DNA of 64,000 nucleotides from Litsea cubeba (Eukaryota; Streptophyta; Magnoliopsida; Laurales; Lauraceae). How positions within the stretch are numbered: position 1 is the first letter of the stretch; every line of letters starts with the position of its first letter. The notes under the pieces were generated by a model. The model did no database searches and had not been told where the DNA came from. It saw nothing but the letters and a program-made list of their open reading frames with translations. This document shows positions 54,900-64,000 of the stretch, piece by piece. Both the position numbers and the translations under genes were made by a program. The stretch is taken from contig WHSA01000890.1 of NCBI GenBank assembly GCA_012931725.1, positions 186,001 to 250,000 of the forward strand, given 5' to 3'.

Positions 54900-55766
54900 T
54901 TATCTGATCATAGAGCTTAGGTCCAGCCTGATGAGCTCCGCAAAGACCAGCATGAACTTCTTTGAGTGTTTCTTCAGCCTCTTGTTGTGACAAGCAGCGT
55001 AGAAGTACTCCGTTGAAGGATTTCCTGTAAAGGATTTTGAAGGAATATCCAAATGGAAGCTTGGGGTTCGCCTTTGGATGCTTACCCGTTCTTTTGGATC
55101 TTCAGGTAGGATTCCGAACATAATGTAATCAATGAACGGATCCCTCCAGTCGCCAATTGAAGTTTGAAGGATTGAAATCCGACTTCCGACCACTTGGTGG
55201 CATTCAGCAACTGCTTGGTGTGTGTTAAGAGGAGGAAGGATTCTCCTTTCGCACACTGTGATTTGCATGTTTTCCCCTTCCTGGATTGCCATGGATGCGG
55301 CAAGTCCGGCTAGGGCATCCGCACGTATGTTTTCACCTCTACGAATGTGGGTGATGTGACAGATGTCAAACTTTTGCAGAAGTGATTGTGCCTTGTTGTA
55401 GTAGGGCAACAAATCTGGCTTCCTGACTTCAAATTTCTGATTCATCTGGTTGACGATCAGTTGAGAGTCTCCAAAGACTTCCAGCATGGTGATACCGGAT
55501 TCGATGGCGAGTTCTAATCCTAAGATCAGAGCTTGATATTCAGCTGCATTGTTTGTGCATGGTTCCAGTAGCGAGAAAGCGTGTGGAATCATGTATTTGT
55601 CGGGGCTAACAAAGAGGATGCCAACTCCCGAGATCAGCTGTCTTTTTTCATTTGTCCTGGTTGCACCGTCAAAGTACATGTCCCAGGAGGCACTTTGTGA
55701 GAAAGTCTCCACATTGTAAACTGGTTCGTCTGGGAGATCATCTCTGAGTGGAGAATCTTTAGGCAA
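54900..55766 (-). pseudogene. Tat second (archaeal-type) RNase H
   Basis: 288 open codons. The aRNH pattern is clear: WDMYFDGATR, NNAAEYQALILGLELA, GDSQLIVNQ and REN-RADALAGLA at the end. This domain sits between the normal RNase H and the integrase only in Tat-type plant elements. A stop at 54900-54902 cuts the linker to integrase. Confidence 0.9.
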
Positions 55767-55838
55767 TGGATGCTCTGCGAGGAAGTCCGCTAGAGCTTGC
55801 CCTTTGATTGCTTTTTGTGGTACATACCTAATATCAAA

Positions 55839-56273
55839 TTATGACAGAAGGATGGACCATTTTGCCAGTCGAGCATTGAGAGAACCTGCCTTTGTGACAA
55901 GGACCTTCAAGAGGTTGACCCTCGAGACCAGGTAGACTGTGTTGGAAAGCAAGTAGTGACGCAGCTTTTGTACGGCGAACATCACTGCAAGACATTCTTT
56001 TTCGACTGGAGAGTAGCGATGCTCTGCACCTACTAGCATGCGGCTGAGGTAATATAGAGCAGCTTCTTTTCTTTGATCATTTTCTTGCGCAAGCAGAGCT
56101 CCCAGAGAGTGATCAAGGGCTCTTGTGTACAAGATGAATGGTTTTCCAGTCATAGGAGCAGCTAACACTGGAGGTTTTGTCAGGTATGACTTGATGTCTT
56201 GGAAAGCAGCTTCACAGTCAGCATCCCAGACAAAGTTTACACCTTTTTTCATCACCGGGAGAATGGACGGCAT
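55839..56273 (-). pseudogene. Tat first RNase H (RT-associated)
   Basis: Frame with KPFILYTRALDHSLGALLAQ and HRYSPVEKECLAVMFAVQKL, the standard Ty3/Gypsy RNase H. It overlaps the RT frame by 22 bp through a frameshift near 56265 and stops at 55839; the first catalytic aspartate context (LYT rather than the usual L-D) is altered. Confidence 0.85.
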
Positions 56274-58216
56274 TTCCCCGAAAGATTGGAGATGAACCGT
56301 CTGATGTAGGCCAATCTCCCTTGAAGCCCTTTGAGTTCTCTCAAGGTTCTTGGAGAGGGCATTTCTAGAATGGCTTTGACTTTTATGGGGTCAAGCTCTA
56401 TTCCAGCTTTCCGAACTAAGAATCCGAGGAACTTACCCGACGAGACGCCGAAGAAGCATTTCAATGGATTCATTCGCAGTTTGTGTTTGCGAAGCCGGAG
56501 GAAGACTTCTCGAAGGTTTTCGAGATGATCTTCTTTTCTTTTGCTTTTGACGGCGAGGTCATCAACGTAACATTCAACCGTCTTGTGCTGCATATCTTGG
56601 AATATTTTCATCATAGCCCTCTGATATGTGGCACCAGCATTCTTCAAACCAAATGGCATGACAGTGTAACAATACACGCCAAATGGGGTTCGAAAGGATG
56701 TATGTTTTTCATCCTCAGGATGCATCTTTATCTGATTGTAGCCAGAGAAACCATCCATGAATGTCATTCGCTCGAATCCACAGGTATTATCAATCATTAC
56801 CTCTGGTATGGGGAGCGGAAATTCATCTTTTGGGCATGCGCCATTCAGGTCTCTATAATCAATACAGACCCTGATCTGCCCATTTTTCTTTGTCACGGGG
56901 ACAATGTTGGCCAACCATTCAGGATGTTGTTCCTCACGGATGAAGCCGACGCTTTTGAGTTTTTGAACTTCTTGTTCAATTTTATCCATCACATCTGGAC
57001 GGAATCTTCTTTGGCCTTGCTTGACAGGCTTGATGTCTTCTTGAAGATTGAGTTTGTGAACTGCTATTTTGGGGTCTAAGCCTGGCATTTCAGCGTAAGA
57101 CCATGCAAAGCAATCAACGAACTCACGAAGAAAGGCGATATACTCGGGTAACTCATCATCCTTTATATTCTTGCTTATGAATACAGGACGTGGGTTATCT
57201 GGTGTTCCCAAGTCTATCTTTTGAACAGGATCTTCTGTTGGAAGGTTCGAAGGTGGTTCCTCCACAATATTTTCGGAGGCTTCCAGCTCAACGAAACCTT
57301 CTGGGGTTTCAAGGGCATTTCCAGACCAAGGTTTTGTTCCTTTCCACGGGTCTTCTTGATCGGTAATTTTCCCAAGGCTTGCTATGAGATGATCCCAATC
57401 GCCTGTCGAAACCGAGTCGAAGTAGGCTACTTCTTTTGGAGATGAGGGTTCTTCTGGGTCAGAAGTCCACACGTCTGTGCCATCGGACAACTCCTCTTCA
57501 TTTTCGGAGAAATCGTGCCAATTGGATGAGCTTCCTGGATCTTTGTCAGGTGACTCATCAAAGAGATATCTAGGGAGATCGATGTCTTCATGGACTTGAG
57601 ATGTTGAGGCTTGGTCAGTATATTGACTTTTAAGCCTTTGTGTCAACTGTCTCAAGGGAGTGTCAGGATCGTACCCTAACCCGTGTGAAGACTTTTCTAC
57701 ATAGCCGTAGAGTCTCCAATCTTCCCGCTGGCTTTTGGTCAAGACGGGCCCCAATGGCGTGAGAATACCACGTCCTTCTCCCAAACCGACTGGGTTTTGA
57801 GCGTCATAGCCCATTTTCTTCATAATAGCTTGTGCCACAGAACTGTATAAGGATAGTTGAGGCGTACCTTTATTTTGGAAAGGTTCAAGCATGGAGTTTG
57901 ATGAAGAAGCATCCGATCTATGGAAGAAGATCGGCTTTTCCTTTGTTGAAGTTGCTGGAACAACGAAGGAAGCTGACATAGGATCTTCTATGTCAGAAGT
58001 TGTCTCCATTGGAGTAAGAGCAGGCTGAACTTGCTGAATGTCAGCTTGGCTTGACGATGTGTCGTCTTCTGGCTCTGAATCCGAGTCCGTGTCTTGCATG
58101 ATAGACACGAAAGAGACAACAAATTTGCCCCCAGGCTTTTGTTTTGCCTTTTTCACTTTAGTTGTGATGACCAAAGGCTTTGAAGATTTGAGGGAGATGA
58201 TGAAGGGAGTTTGCAT
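56252..58216 (-). pseudogene. Tat reverse transcriptase with G-patch-like segment
   Basis: 654 open codons. A G-patch-like segment is at about residues 125-155 (IMKKMGYDAQNPVGLGEGRG), then an acidic linker. RT runs from about 395: VCIDYRDLNGACPKDEFPLP, FMDGFSGYNQI, PFGLKNAGATYQRAM, and the active-site YVDD at 550-553. The open frame begins inside the protease-RT linker; a TAG stop lies upstream near 58288. The end runs out of frame into the RNase H. Confidence 0.92.
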
Positions 58217-58413
58217 GCTCTCTTCAGATTTACCGGATGGTTTGTTTTCTTCCGGTGATTGTTGAGGAGCTTTGCCTTTATCTTTCTAGAGATTTTCGAC
58301 AAAGGATGCTGTATGCTTCTCCTCTTCTTCTTTTTCACCTTCATACATCTGTGAGTCTGCGAAGTGGATTTCTTTACCTTTGAAGGGTTTTCTGTCCGCA
58401 AAGACTCGATGTA

Positions 58414-59622
58414 TCATGCTGTCGTCGCTAACAAACTTGATGCATTGATGTAGAGTTGAAGGGACAACACCATTCTCGGGCGTCCGAGAAGGATGTTGTA
58501 GTATGAAGGGGTCTTTATTGCATACACTGTGACCTCAGAGATAAGATCACCTATCTGCAATTTGAACCTGATTTTGCCGATAGGCCTTTGAGTACTCCCA
58601 TCGTATCCAAAGATAGATACAGATGTGTGGCTTAGTTTGCTGGGTGGGATGCCCAACTCTTCAAGAGCCGATGTGGAGATGAGGTTGAGTGCAGAACCTG
58701 GGTCGATCTGAACTCTATGCATAGGCATTTCCTTGATATACCCTGTGAAGTACAGGGGTCGGTTATGCCTGGTTTCGCCAAGTAGGAGGTCATCCTTTGT
58801 GAAGGCGATGGTTGCACTAGCTGCTTTTTTAACCGAGAGGCATTCAATGCATGATCCCTCAGTTTTCTTCTTTTCTCCCTTTGAGGAGGCTTCTGAGTTT
58901 TTGACCCGGTAATCCATTTCAATTTGGAGGACTTGCGGGGCATGTTTGTCGACATCCTCATTCAGCTTTTGTAATTCCGAAATGAGATTATCACGAGTGT
59001 GCGGAGACATTCGCAACAAATCTAGGATGTGCAGACGTGCAGGTATGTGCTTGAAGTGTTCAATCAAGTCATACTTGAAAGCCTCCTTAGGGCCTGCATG
59101 TTCATCATTGTTGCCACTAGGGGCGCTTACAACATCTTTTCCCGAAGGATTTACATATGTAAAGGAAGATTGGTTGTAATTTTTGTGGTAGTCCCGGCCA
59201 GAGCGGGTGCCTCTACCAACTTCGAGAGCTTCTTGAGAAGGGTCTTCGTTTGGAAGATTGTCTTCAGGATCAAGAGGCTGTCGTTTTTCATTTGCTGAGG
59301 ATGTATCAGCAGCAGAGTTACCATCCTCAGTGATTGTGTTGCATGGAGCATTTTCCGGGAACAAGTCCTGAACAGCATCCAGCAATCTTTCTTCTTCGTT
59401 GACTAATTCATCGTCCCAAGCATCAATGGCTGGGAATTCTTCAGTCAGGAAGGGTGTGAACTTTGAAGTCACAGTCTCAGGAGAAGAAACCTGAGAGGGT
59501 GTCATCTCAGTGAAAGTCACATGAGACGAGGTGGCTCCAGAAGATATATTGCTAGGCGTCGCCGGAGTGTAAGTGCTCTCATCAGACGATGCTTTGGAAG
59601 AGCTATAATCCCGAATTATCAC
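58414..59622 (-). pseudogene. Tat protease region
   Basis: 402 open codons: a long acidic Ser/Thr-rich linker, then the aspartic protease with VQIDPGSALNLISTSAL (DPGS instead of the common DTG/DSG) and the second motif YNILLGRP. A frameshift near 58480, directly after ILLGRP, moves the rest (58216-58480) into another frame, and the original frame stops at 58414. Confidence 0.82.
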
Positions 59623-60427
59623 ATTACAGGAAGCTCTGACGGGAGACGTTGCCTGATCGGAGTCAGACTCATCCTCGGATGTGAGAGGATCGTCTATCCA
59701 TCAATTTTCTCCATTTTCAGGAGTTAAGGGAGGATGTACCTGGTGGTCTTCAGGGACTTCAGGCTCTGGATTGCGAGGAGGCTCGTTGACGCGTTCTTGC
59801 TCTTGTTCTAGAGCGAGTCGCTGCAAGATCCTTGCATATTCTTCAAGATCAGGTATGGGAGCCGGATCTTCTTCTTCATCATCTCTTTGTGGCTCAACAT
59901 TGTTGATTTCCACTGGAGTAATGAGAGGTGCTGGGTCAGCAGCATTTTCTTGTACAGCTTCTTGGTCTTCTTCATCATCAGACCAGGATCCTTATGGCTG
60001 TAGGGGGTTATACCAGATTACTGGCATAAGATGAGACTCAGGAACCCATTCTTCATCGGAGAGATATTCTCCTGTTTCAAGGGATTCCTCCCACTCATCT
60101 GTGTAGTTGGATTCGAATCCATCATCGGTGTCGCTGGATTCGTATCCATCAATGGAGAATCCAACTACCGAATTGCAAGAGTATGATGCCTCCTGCATGG
60201 CTTCTTTGAATTGAGGGTGGCATGAAATCACTGAGAGTGAATTTCCTTACCCCCTTTGAAGTCTCTGGAAGGGATGTTTTTGTTACCTCCAGTGAAGCGG
60301 TAGAGGAAGCCTCTGCCTTTTCTTTGACCTCTAGTTTTGGCTAGGTCTTCTCTTGCCGTTTGAGCTTGAGGAGATGCTTCCTAGCCTGCCTTCGCTGTTG
60401 AGCTGTAGGCTTTGTTTTTACGACCTC
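59623..60427 (-). pseudogene. Tat gag-protease linker, broken
   Basis: Acidic open fragments at 59992-60231 (IDGYESSDTDDGFESNYTDE) and 59701-59913 (NNVEPQRDDEEEDPAPIP), and a basic stretch at about 60290-60420, are pieces of one linker separated by stops and frame changes. Repeats within it (GGATTCGAATCCATC and GGATTCGTATCCATC) show small duplications. No folded domain is recognised. Confidence 0.6.
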
Positions 60428-61827
60428 CTAATTTTCATCTTCCAGGAGATCGGGATGTACCCATATCGGTTGTCCGTCTGGTGTCGGGTAAGGAACCAGT
60501 TTCTCGGACGTTTCGATTGAGTTTATCACCTTGAAGGAAGTAGTGATCTTCTTCTTCGGTGATCTTGATGTTTGTCCACATGTCACCATGTTGATGGAGG
60601 CAGACCCATAGTTTTTGTCAAAGGTGATGACTCCGTTTTTCCACATCTCATTTATTTTCTCTCTCACAACGAAGCATTGATTGAGAGGATGCGAGATCAT
60701 CTGGTGGTATGGACAGTACCGAGGATCGTTGGTTTTGCCAACATCACCCGGTCTTTTTGGTTCAGGCAAGGTGAGCTTGCCGTTTGCCACAAGAGCCCCG
60801 AAGATTTCATCAACATCTTCATCAAACGGGTATTTCTTCTCTACTCATTCTTGAAGGCATCAGAGAGTTCAGGTTTCTTACCAACAGCTTTGTTTTCAGC
60901 TTTCTTTGGTGGCTGAGGAGCTGACTTGGTCTGCACATTGAGGACCTCTTTCTTCTTTGGTTTAGAGGTTGCAATGGCGGTTGGCTCTTTTCTTGATGAT
61001 TTCTGATTGTTGAGGTCTTTAATCACCGTTTCAGCTTCCATGGAAGCTTCTAGTAGTTCTCCCAGGTTTTTTGATTTGTTGCCGATGATCATGGAGCGGA
61101 TTCTGGCTCTCATGTTATTTCGGCAGATGTCGACTAGCGACGCTTGTGGCAATACATCAGAGCATTTGTATGCCATTGCTTTCCACTTGTGAATGAAGTC
61201 ATATGTTGACTCATTCTCCCCCTGTTTTAGGCTGCACAGCTGAGCCATAGTAGCGGGATGATCTTCACCTTTGAAGTGAGTCAGGAAGCGTGTCTCTAGC
61301 ATGGCCCAGTTTTGGATTGAGTCCTCCGGCAGAGTGGAGTACCAATCGAAGGCCGTACCTTTTAAGGTACTTGCAAAGAGGCGGATCTTGAGTGCATCTT
61401 GATCCGCGATAGCTCCCGTCAGGATCTTGAAGTGGATGACATGCTGTCTGGCTGATCCTTTCCCCGTATATGTTTGGAGAGTAGGATGCTTGAATTTGGT
61501 GGGGAACGGGACCGAGTCCATCCATAAGGGATATGGTGGCTTGATCCCATGCTCCTTGAGTATATCCTCTTCTTTTGCTTTGGCGAGGATACCGTCTACG
61601 TCCTTTTTGGTAAGGGCGCGTGACTCATTTTCTTCTCTATTTACCTCGTCGTCTTGATGATTCGGAGGAGGTTCATTGTTCGCCTGATTTTGGAAGGCGA
61701 GGAGAAGGTTTTCCATCAGAGTTTCAATCCTCTGCTGGCCCTGTTCCAACTGCTGGATGCGGGTGATCGCATCTTCTGGAGGTGGATTGCGGGGTGGTGG
61801 CTCAGAATTTGTAGCCAAGACATTCAT
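60428..61827 (-). pseudogene. gag: Tat gag
   Basis: ATG at 61827. Frame 61827-60841 (328 codons) has a short coiled-coil-like segment (ITRIQQLEQGQQRIETLMEN) and the retrotransposon gag core (LKIRLFASTLKGTAFDWYST, FLTHFKGEDHPATMAQLCSL, ESTYDFIHKWKAM). A frameshift with a stop near 60841 moves the C-terminal part into 60790-60428, which has a zinc-finger-like CPYH-H-C pattern (RYCPYHQMISHPLNQC) common in Tat gags. It would form the virus-like particle. Confidence 0.88.
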
Positions 61828-62006
61828 CCTTCGTGATTCGAACGAAGAAAACTGTCCTGGTGACTGAGCTGGGGCTCATTCTTTTTGAAGAGGAGCTTGA
61901 GGAAGGATCACTCTGCTGTCCTTTGCTTGAAGGAGCAGGGGATTCTTCTGAATGTCTTCTTGTCCTTGAGACGCTGCGGGTCATCAGACGTCGGACATGG
62001 ATTTTT
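61828..62006 (-). other. Tat leader remnant before gag
   Basis: 179 bp between the gag ATG and the Sirevirus insertion point. A serine-rich open stretch on the minus strand is present, but no start or domain supports it as a gene. Confidence 0.45.
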
Positions 62007-63088
62007 TGTTGGATATCGCGATCACTGAGAGGGGGGGGGGTGAATCAGTGATTTCTAAAAACAGGTCCAATTCAACAACAAAACAAGTCAAACCACACAA
62101 TGACACCAGATTTAACGTGGTTCACCAAAAGGCTACGTCCACGGATCAAAACCGTCCGAACACCGATCCGGTACAGGTCTGAATATATTTAGTCGCACCA
62201 ACGACAAAGAGCACCAACCCTTGTGTTTTAGATAGCACCCACTATCTAGGAAGCACCTACTTCTCTTACAATTTATCTGCACCCACAGATAGGATCACCA
62301 AACCCCAAACACCAAGCACCAACTTGATGTAAAAACAGAATAGAAGTTAAACTCTGTCTACAGCCCTTCCCCTCTACAATTCTCTCTCTCTCAATCCCTT
62401 ACAAATTGAAATCTAAAGCATAAAGAGAGACACTTAACTTATGGACGAATCACCATCTTCAAGAGCATAATCTCGTCCACAATTGCTGTAGAAAACGTCA
62501 CCACAACAGCACCACAACAGCACACAGCACTCTCTTCTCTCTTCTCTTTTTTCTCTTCTCTTCTGGTGTCTTTATGAACGACCCATACATGCCTTTTTAT
62601 AGGTTTTAATAACCCTTAATTGTGTTCAAAATAGGCTACAATTGGTTTAGAAAGAGTCCCAAACAAAGTAGATAAGAATGCTGAATTTTCGTGCACAACT
62701 TCTAATTCTGCGCAACTCTGGTTCCCGTGCTCGGTCGACATCCTGGCTTGCTCGGTCGACATCATACACTGTCTGGAATCAGACAAGTTTCGTGCTCGGT
62801 CGACATCCTGGGGTCCCGGTCGACCGAAGACACACTGTGTCACGAAAATAACTGGGAGCTACCTGAATCTGTTTCTGCAGGTTTCTCTTTGCTCGGTCGA
62901 CCGCATGGTGTGCCCGGTCGACCGCACACTCTGTTTCAGGAATTCTGAATTCCTGACTGTTTCAACTTTGATTTCTCTTTTAAGCTCTATCAACACCAGC
63001 TTATTATCATCATTCTCGTGACAATGTGTTGACAATAATTCCAACTCAATACAATACTTTGAGATACTAAATTCTTCAAATTATAACA
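62007..63088 (-). repeat. 3' LTR of Sirevirus copy 2
   Basis: 1082 bp, TGTTGGATATC...TTATAACA on the plus strand, with a 10-G run in the terminal hairpin and the CGGTCGAC cluster at about 62729-62930. After the cluster (from about 62935) the sequence diverges strongly from copy 1 up to the common end AATTATAACA. Confidence 0.9.
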
Positions 63089-63396
63089 ATCTCCCCCTTT
63101 GGAATTGTTGTCAACTTTAACAACTTTGTCAACATGCTAACAACTCTTCAACTCTTTCAACTCCAGCTTGCGGCTCTTCCAAGTTCTTTTCAACACTCAC
63201 TTGGAACCAATTCTGAAATTCTTAAATAACAACCATGCACTGTCTACAATCTCCCCCTAGCTTTCATAGCATAACATCTCTCCTTGCTATCATAGCATAA
63301 CATCACTCCCCCTTTGACAACAAGTCCAAAGGGACCAAACCGAGGAGCGAATAGGATATTCAATGAATGCATTGCTCCCCCTTTCAAGCACAACTC
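63089..63396 (-). promoter_or_regulatory. Polypurine-tract cluster of Sirevirus copy 2
   Basis: Same layout as 9290-9597: CTCCCCC runs at about 63090, 63250, 63306 and 63376 on the plus strand. It is highly conserved between the two copies although non-coding. Confidence 0.75.
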
Positions 63397-64000
63397 CTAC
63401 GGTTTAGGAGAGTGAGTAACTCCTAACTTTTTCCGGAGATACTCGAAGACTTCCTTTGGCAGAGGTTTCGTGAAAATATCAGCCACTTGCTCAGTTGTTG
63501 GAACATATTCCAACTTGACCTCTCCATCAGCAACTTTATCTTTAAGAAAATGATAACGAATTGCTACATGCTTTGTTCAAGAGTGCTGAACAGGATTCTT
63601 AGATATATGAATTGCACTCGTGTTGTCACATAGGATCGGCGTAGGATCCGTTGTAGGAACTCCTAGATCAGAGAGCATTTGCCGCATCCATAACACTTGC
63701 GTACAACAAGTTGCCGCTGCAATATATTCCGCTTTCGCTGTCGAAAGGGATACTGAGTCTTGCTTCTTACTATGCCAAGCAACTAATCTTTCTCCAAGAT
63801 AAAATGCGCCGCCGCTAGTACTCTTGCGATCATCTACGCATCCAGCCCAATCGGCATCAGAATATGCAACAAGAGTGAAGGATTTGCCTTTGGGATACCA
63901 GATACCAAGCTCCATAGTACCTTTCAGATATCGAAAGATTCTTTTCACTGCTGTAAGGTGCGTTTCAGTTGGTGCTGCTTGAAAACGTGCAACCATACAT
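63397..64000 (-). pseudogene. pol: Sirevirus copy 2 pol C-terminus: RNase H (partial)
   Basis: Stop at 63397-63399. RNase H wording includes VAYSDADWAGCVDDRKSTSG, LSTAKAEYIAAATCC and LCDNTSAIHISKNP, ending in the same ADIFTKPLPKE tail as copy 1. An in-frame TGA at about 63577-63579 interrupts it after the CDNTSA motif, in a place where a single C-to-T change would explain it. Continues beyond the window. Confidence 0.85.

Larger units (their letters stand above)
43827..62006 (-). mobile_element. Ty3/Gypsy Tat-clade retrotransposon with antisense extra gene (5' LTR outside window)
   Basis: On the minus strand: gag (61827-60428), protease, RT, RNase H, archaeal-type RNase H, integrase (to 53892), then a 7.4 kb region holding an antisense spliced gene, then a polypurine tract and the 3' LTR (46450 to about 43827). 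The second RNase H between the normal RNase H and integrase, the G-patch-like segment before RT and the antisense extra ORF are known marks of the Tat clade. Nearly every domain carries a frameshift or stop. The Sirevirus at 62007 separates it from its 5' LTR. The left boundary is placed where LARD similarity ends and a TGATGG can serve as terminus. Confidence 0.9.
62007..64000 (-). mobile_element. Sirevirus-like Copia retrotransposon, copy 2 (continues past window end)
   Basis: LTR 62007-63088 is the same family as 8167-9289, followed by the same cluster of polypurine tracts and the C-terminal pol. Unlike copy 1 it keeps the RNase H region. It inserted 179 bp upstream of the Tat gag, so it is younger than the Tat element. 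Its 5' LTR, primer site and second target duplication lie outside the window. Confidence 0.92.

Noticed and set aside
56483..57079. 198-codon plus-strand ORF
   Set aside because: Shadow of the Tat reverse transcriptase; it mirrors the conserved RT codons on the opposite strand.

Overview
The window is plant nuclear DNA, almost certainly from a large, repeat-rich angiosperm genome. It has plant-specific CACTA, Copia (Angela-like and Sirevirus-like) and Ty3/Gypsy Tat-clade elements, tRNA-iMet primer sites, plant-style introns, and a fragment of the plant-only FANTASTIC FOUR (FAF/DUF3049) family. I see no intact host gene, rRNA, tRNA or CRISPR array. The species cannot be read from the sequence.

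Layout. (1) 1-2083 and 39936-41008 are two halves of one tandem satellite-like array (unit about 562-575 bp). (2) A 37.85 kb CACTA (En/Spm) transposon, 2084-39935, minus strand, split the array and is flanked by a TAT target duplication. It holds a decayed TNP2-type transposase gene (31458-34450), a decayed second transposase gene of the Ptta/En/Spm type (exons from 31130 down to 2728), and on the opposite strand a captured FAF-family gene with one nonsense codon (36142-36981). (3) Three retroelements are nested in the CACTA. An Angela-like Copia (3097-18912, plus, TSD AAATA) sits in an intron. A Sirevirus-like Copia (8167-14247, minus, TSD AATGA) sits inside the Angela pol gene. A non-coding LARD-type element with 3.9 kb LTRs (20312-30416, minus, TSD CATCC) sits in a transposase exon. 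(4) After the array resumes, an LTR of the same LARD family (41009-43826, plus) is cut by a Tat-clade Ty3/Gypsy element (43827 to beyond 62006, minus). It carries gag, protease, RT, two RNases H and integrase, plus an antisense, intron-containing extra gene (47608-52289) with a plant-mobile-domain-like region. (5) A second Sirevirus copy (62007 to the window end, minus) is inserted upstream of the Tat gag.

Insertion order by nesting: array, then CACTA, then Angela and LARD, then Sirevirus-1 inside Angela; and separately array, then LARD-family LTR, then Tat, then Sirevirus-2. Most coding regions carry stops or frameshifts. The exception is the 1161-codon Sirevirus-1 ORF, which is fully open although its reverse transcriptase and most of its RNase H have been removed by an in-frame deletion.

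The least expected signal is in non-coding DNA. Several elements carry arrays of short hairpins whose stems change in sequence but keep pairing. The clearest is at 53065-53524 in the Tat element, where both an outer and an inner stem covary over ten copies. Smaller examples are at 46690-46890 (Tat), 6264-6715 (Angela leader), 45383-45441 (Tat LTR) and 9111-9130 versus 62936-62956 (Sirevirus LTR). All structural statements were read by eye; no alignment, folding or database search was run.
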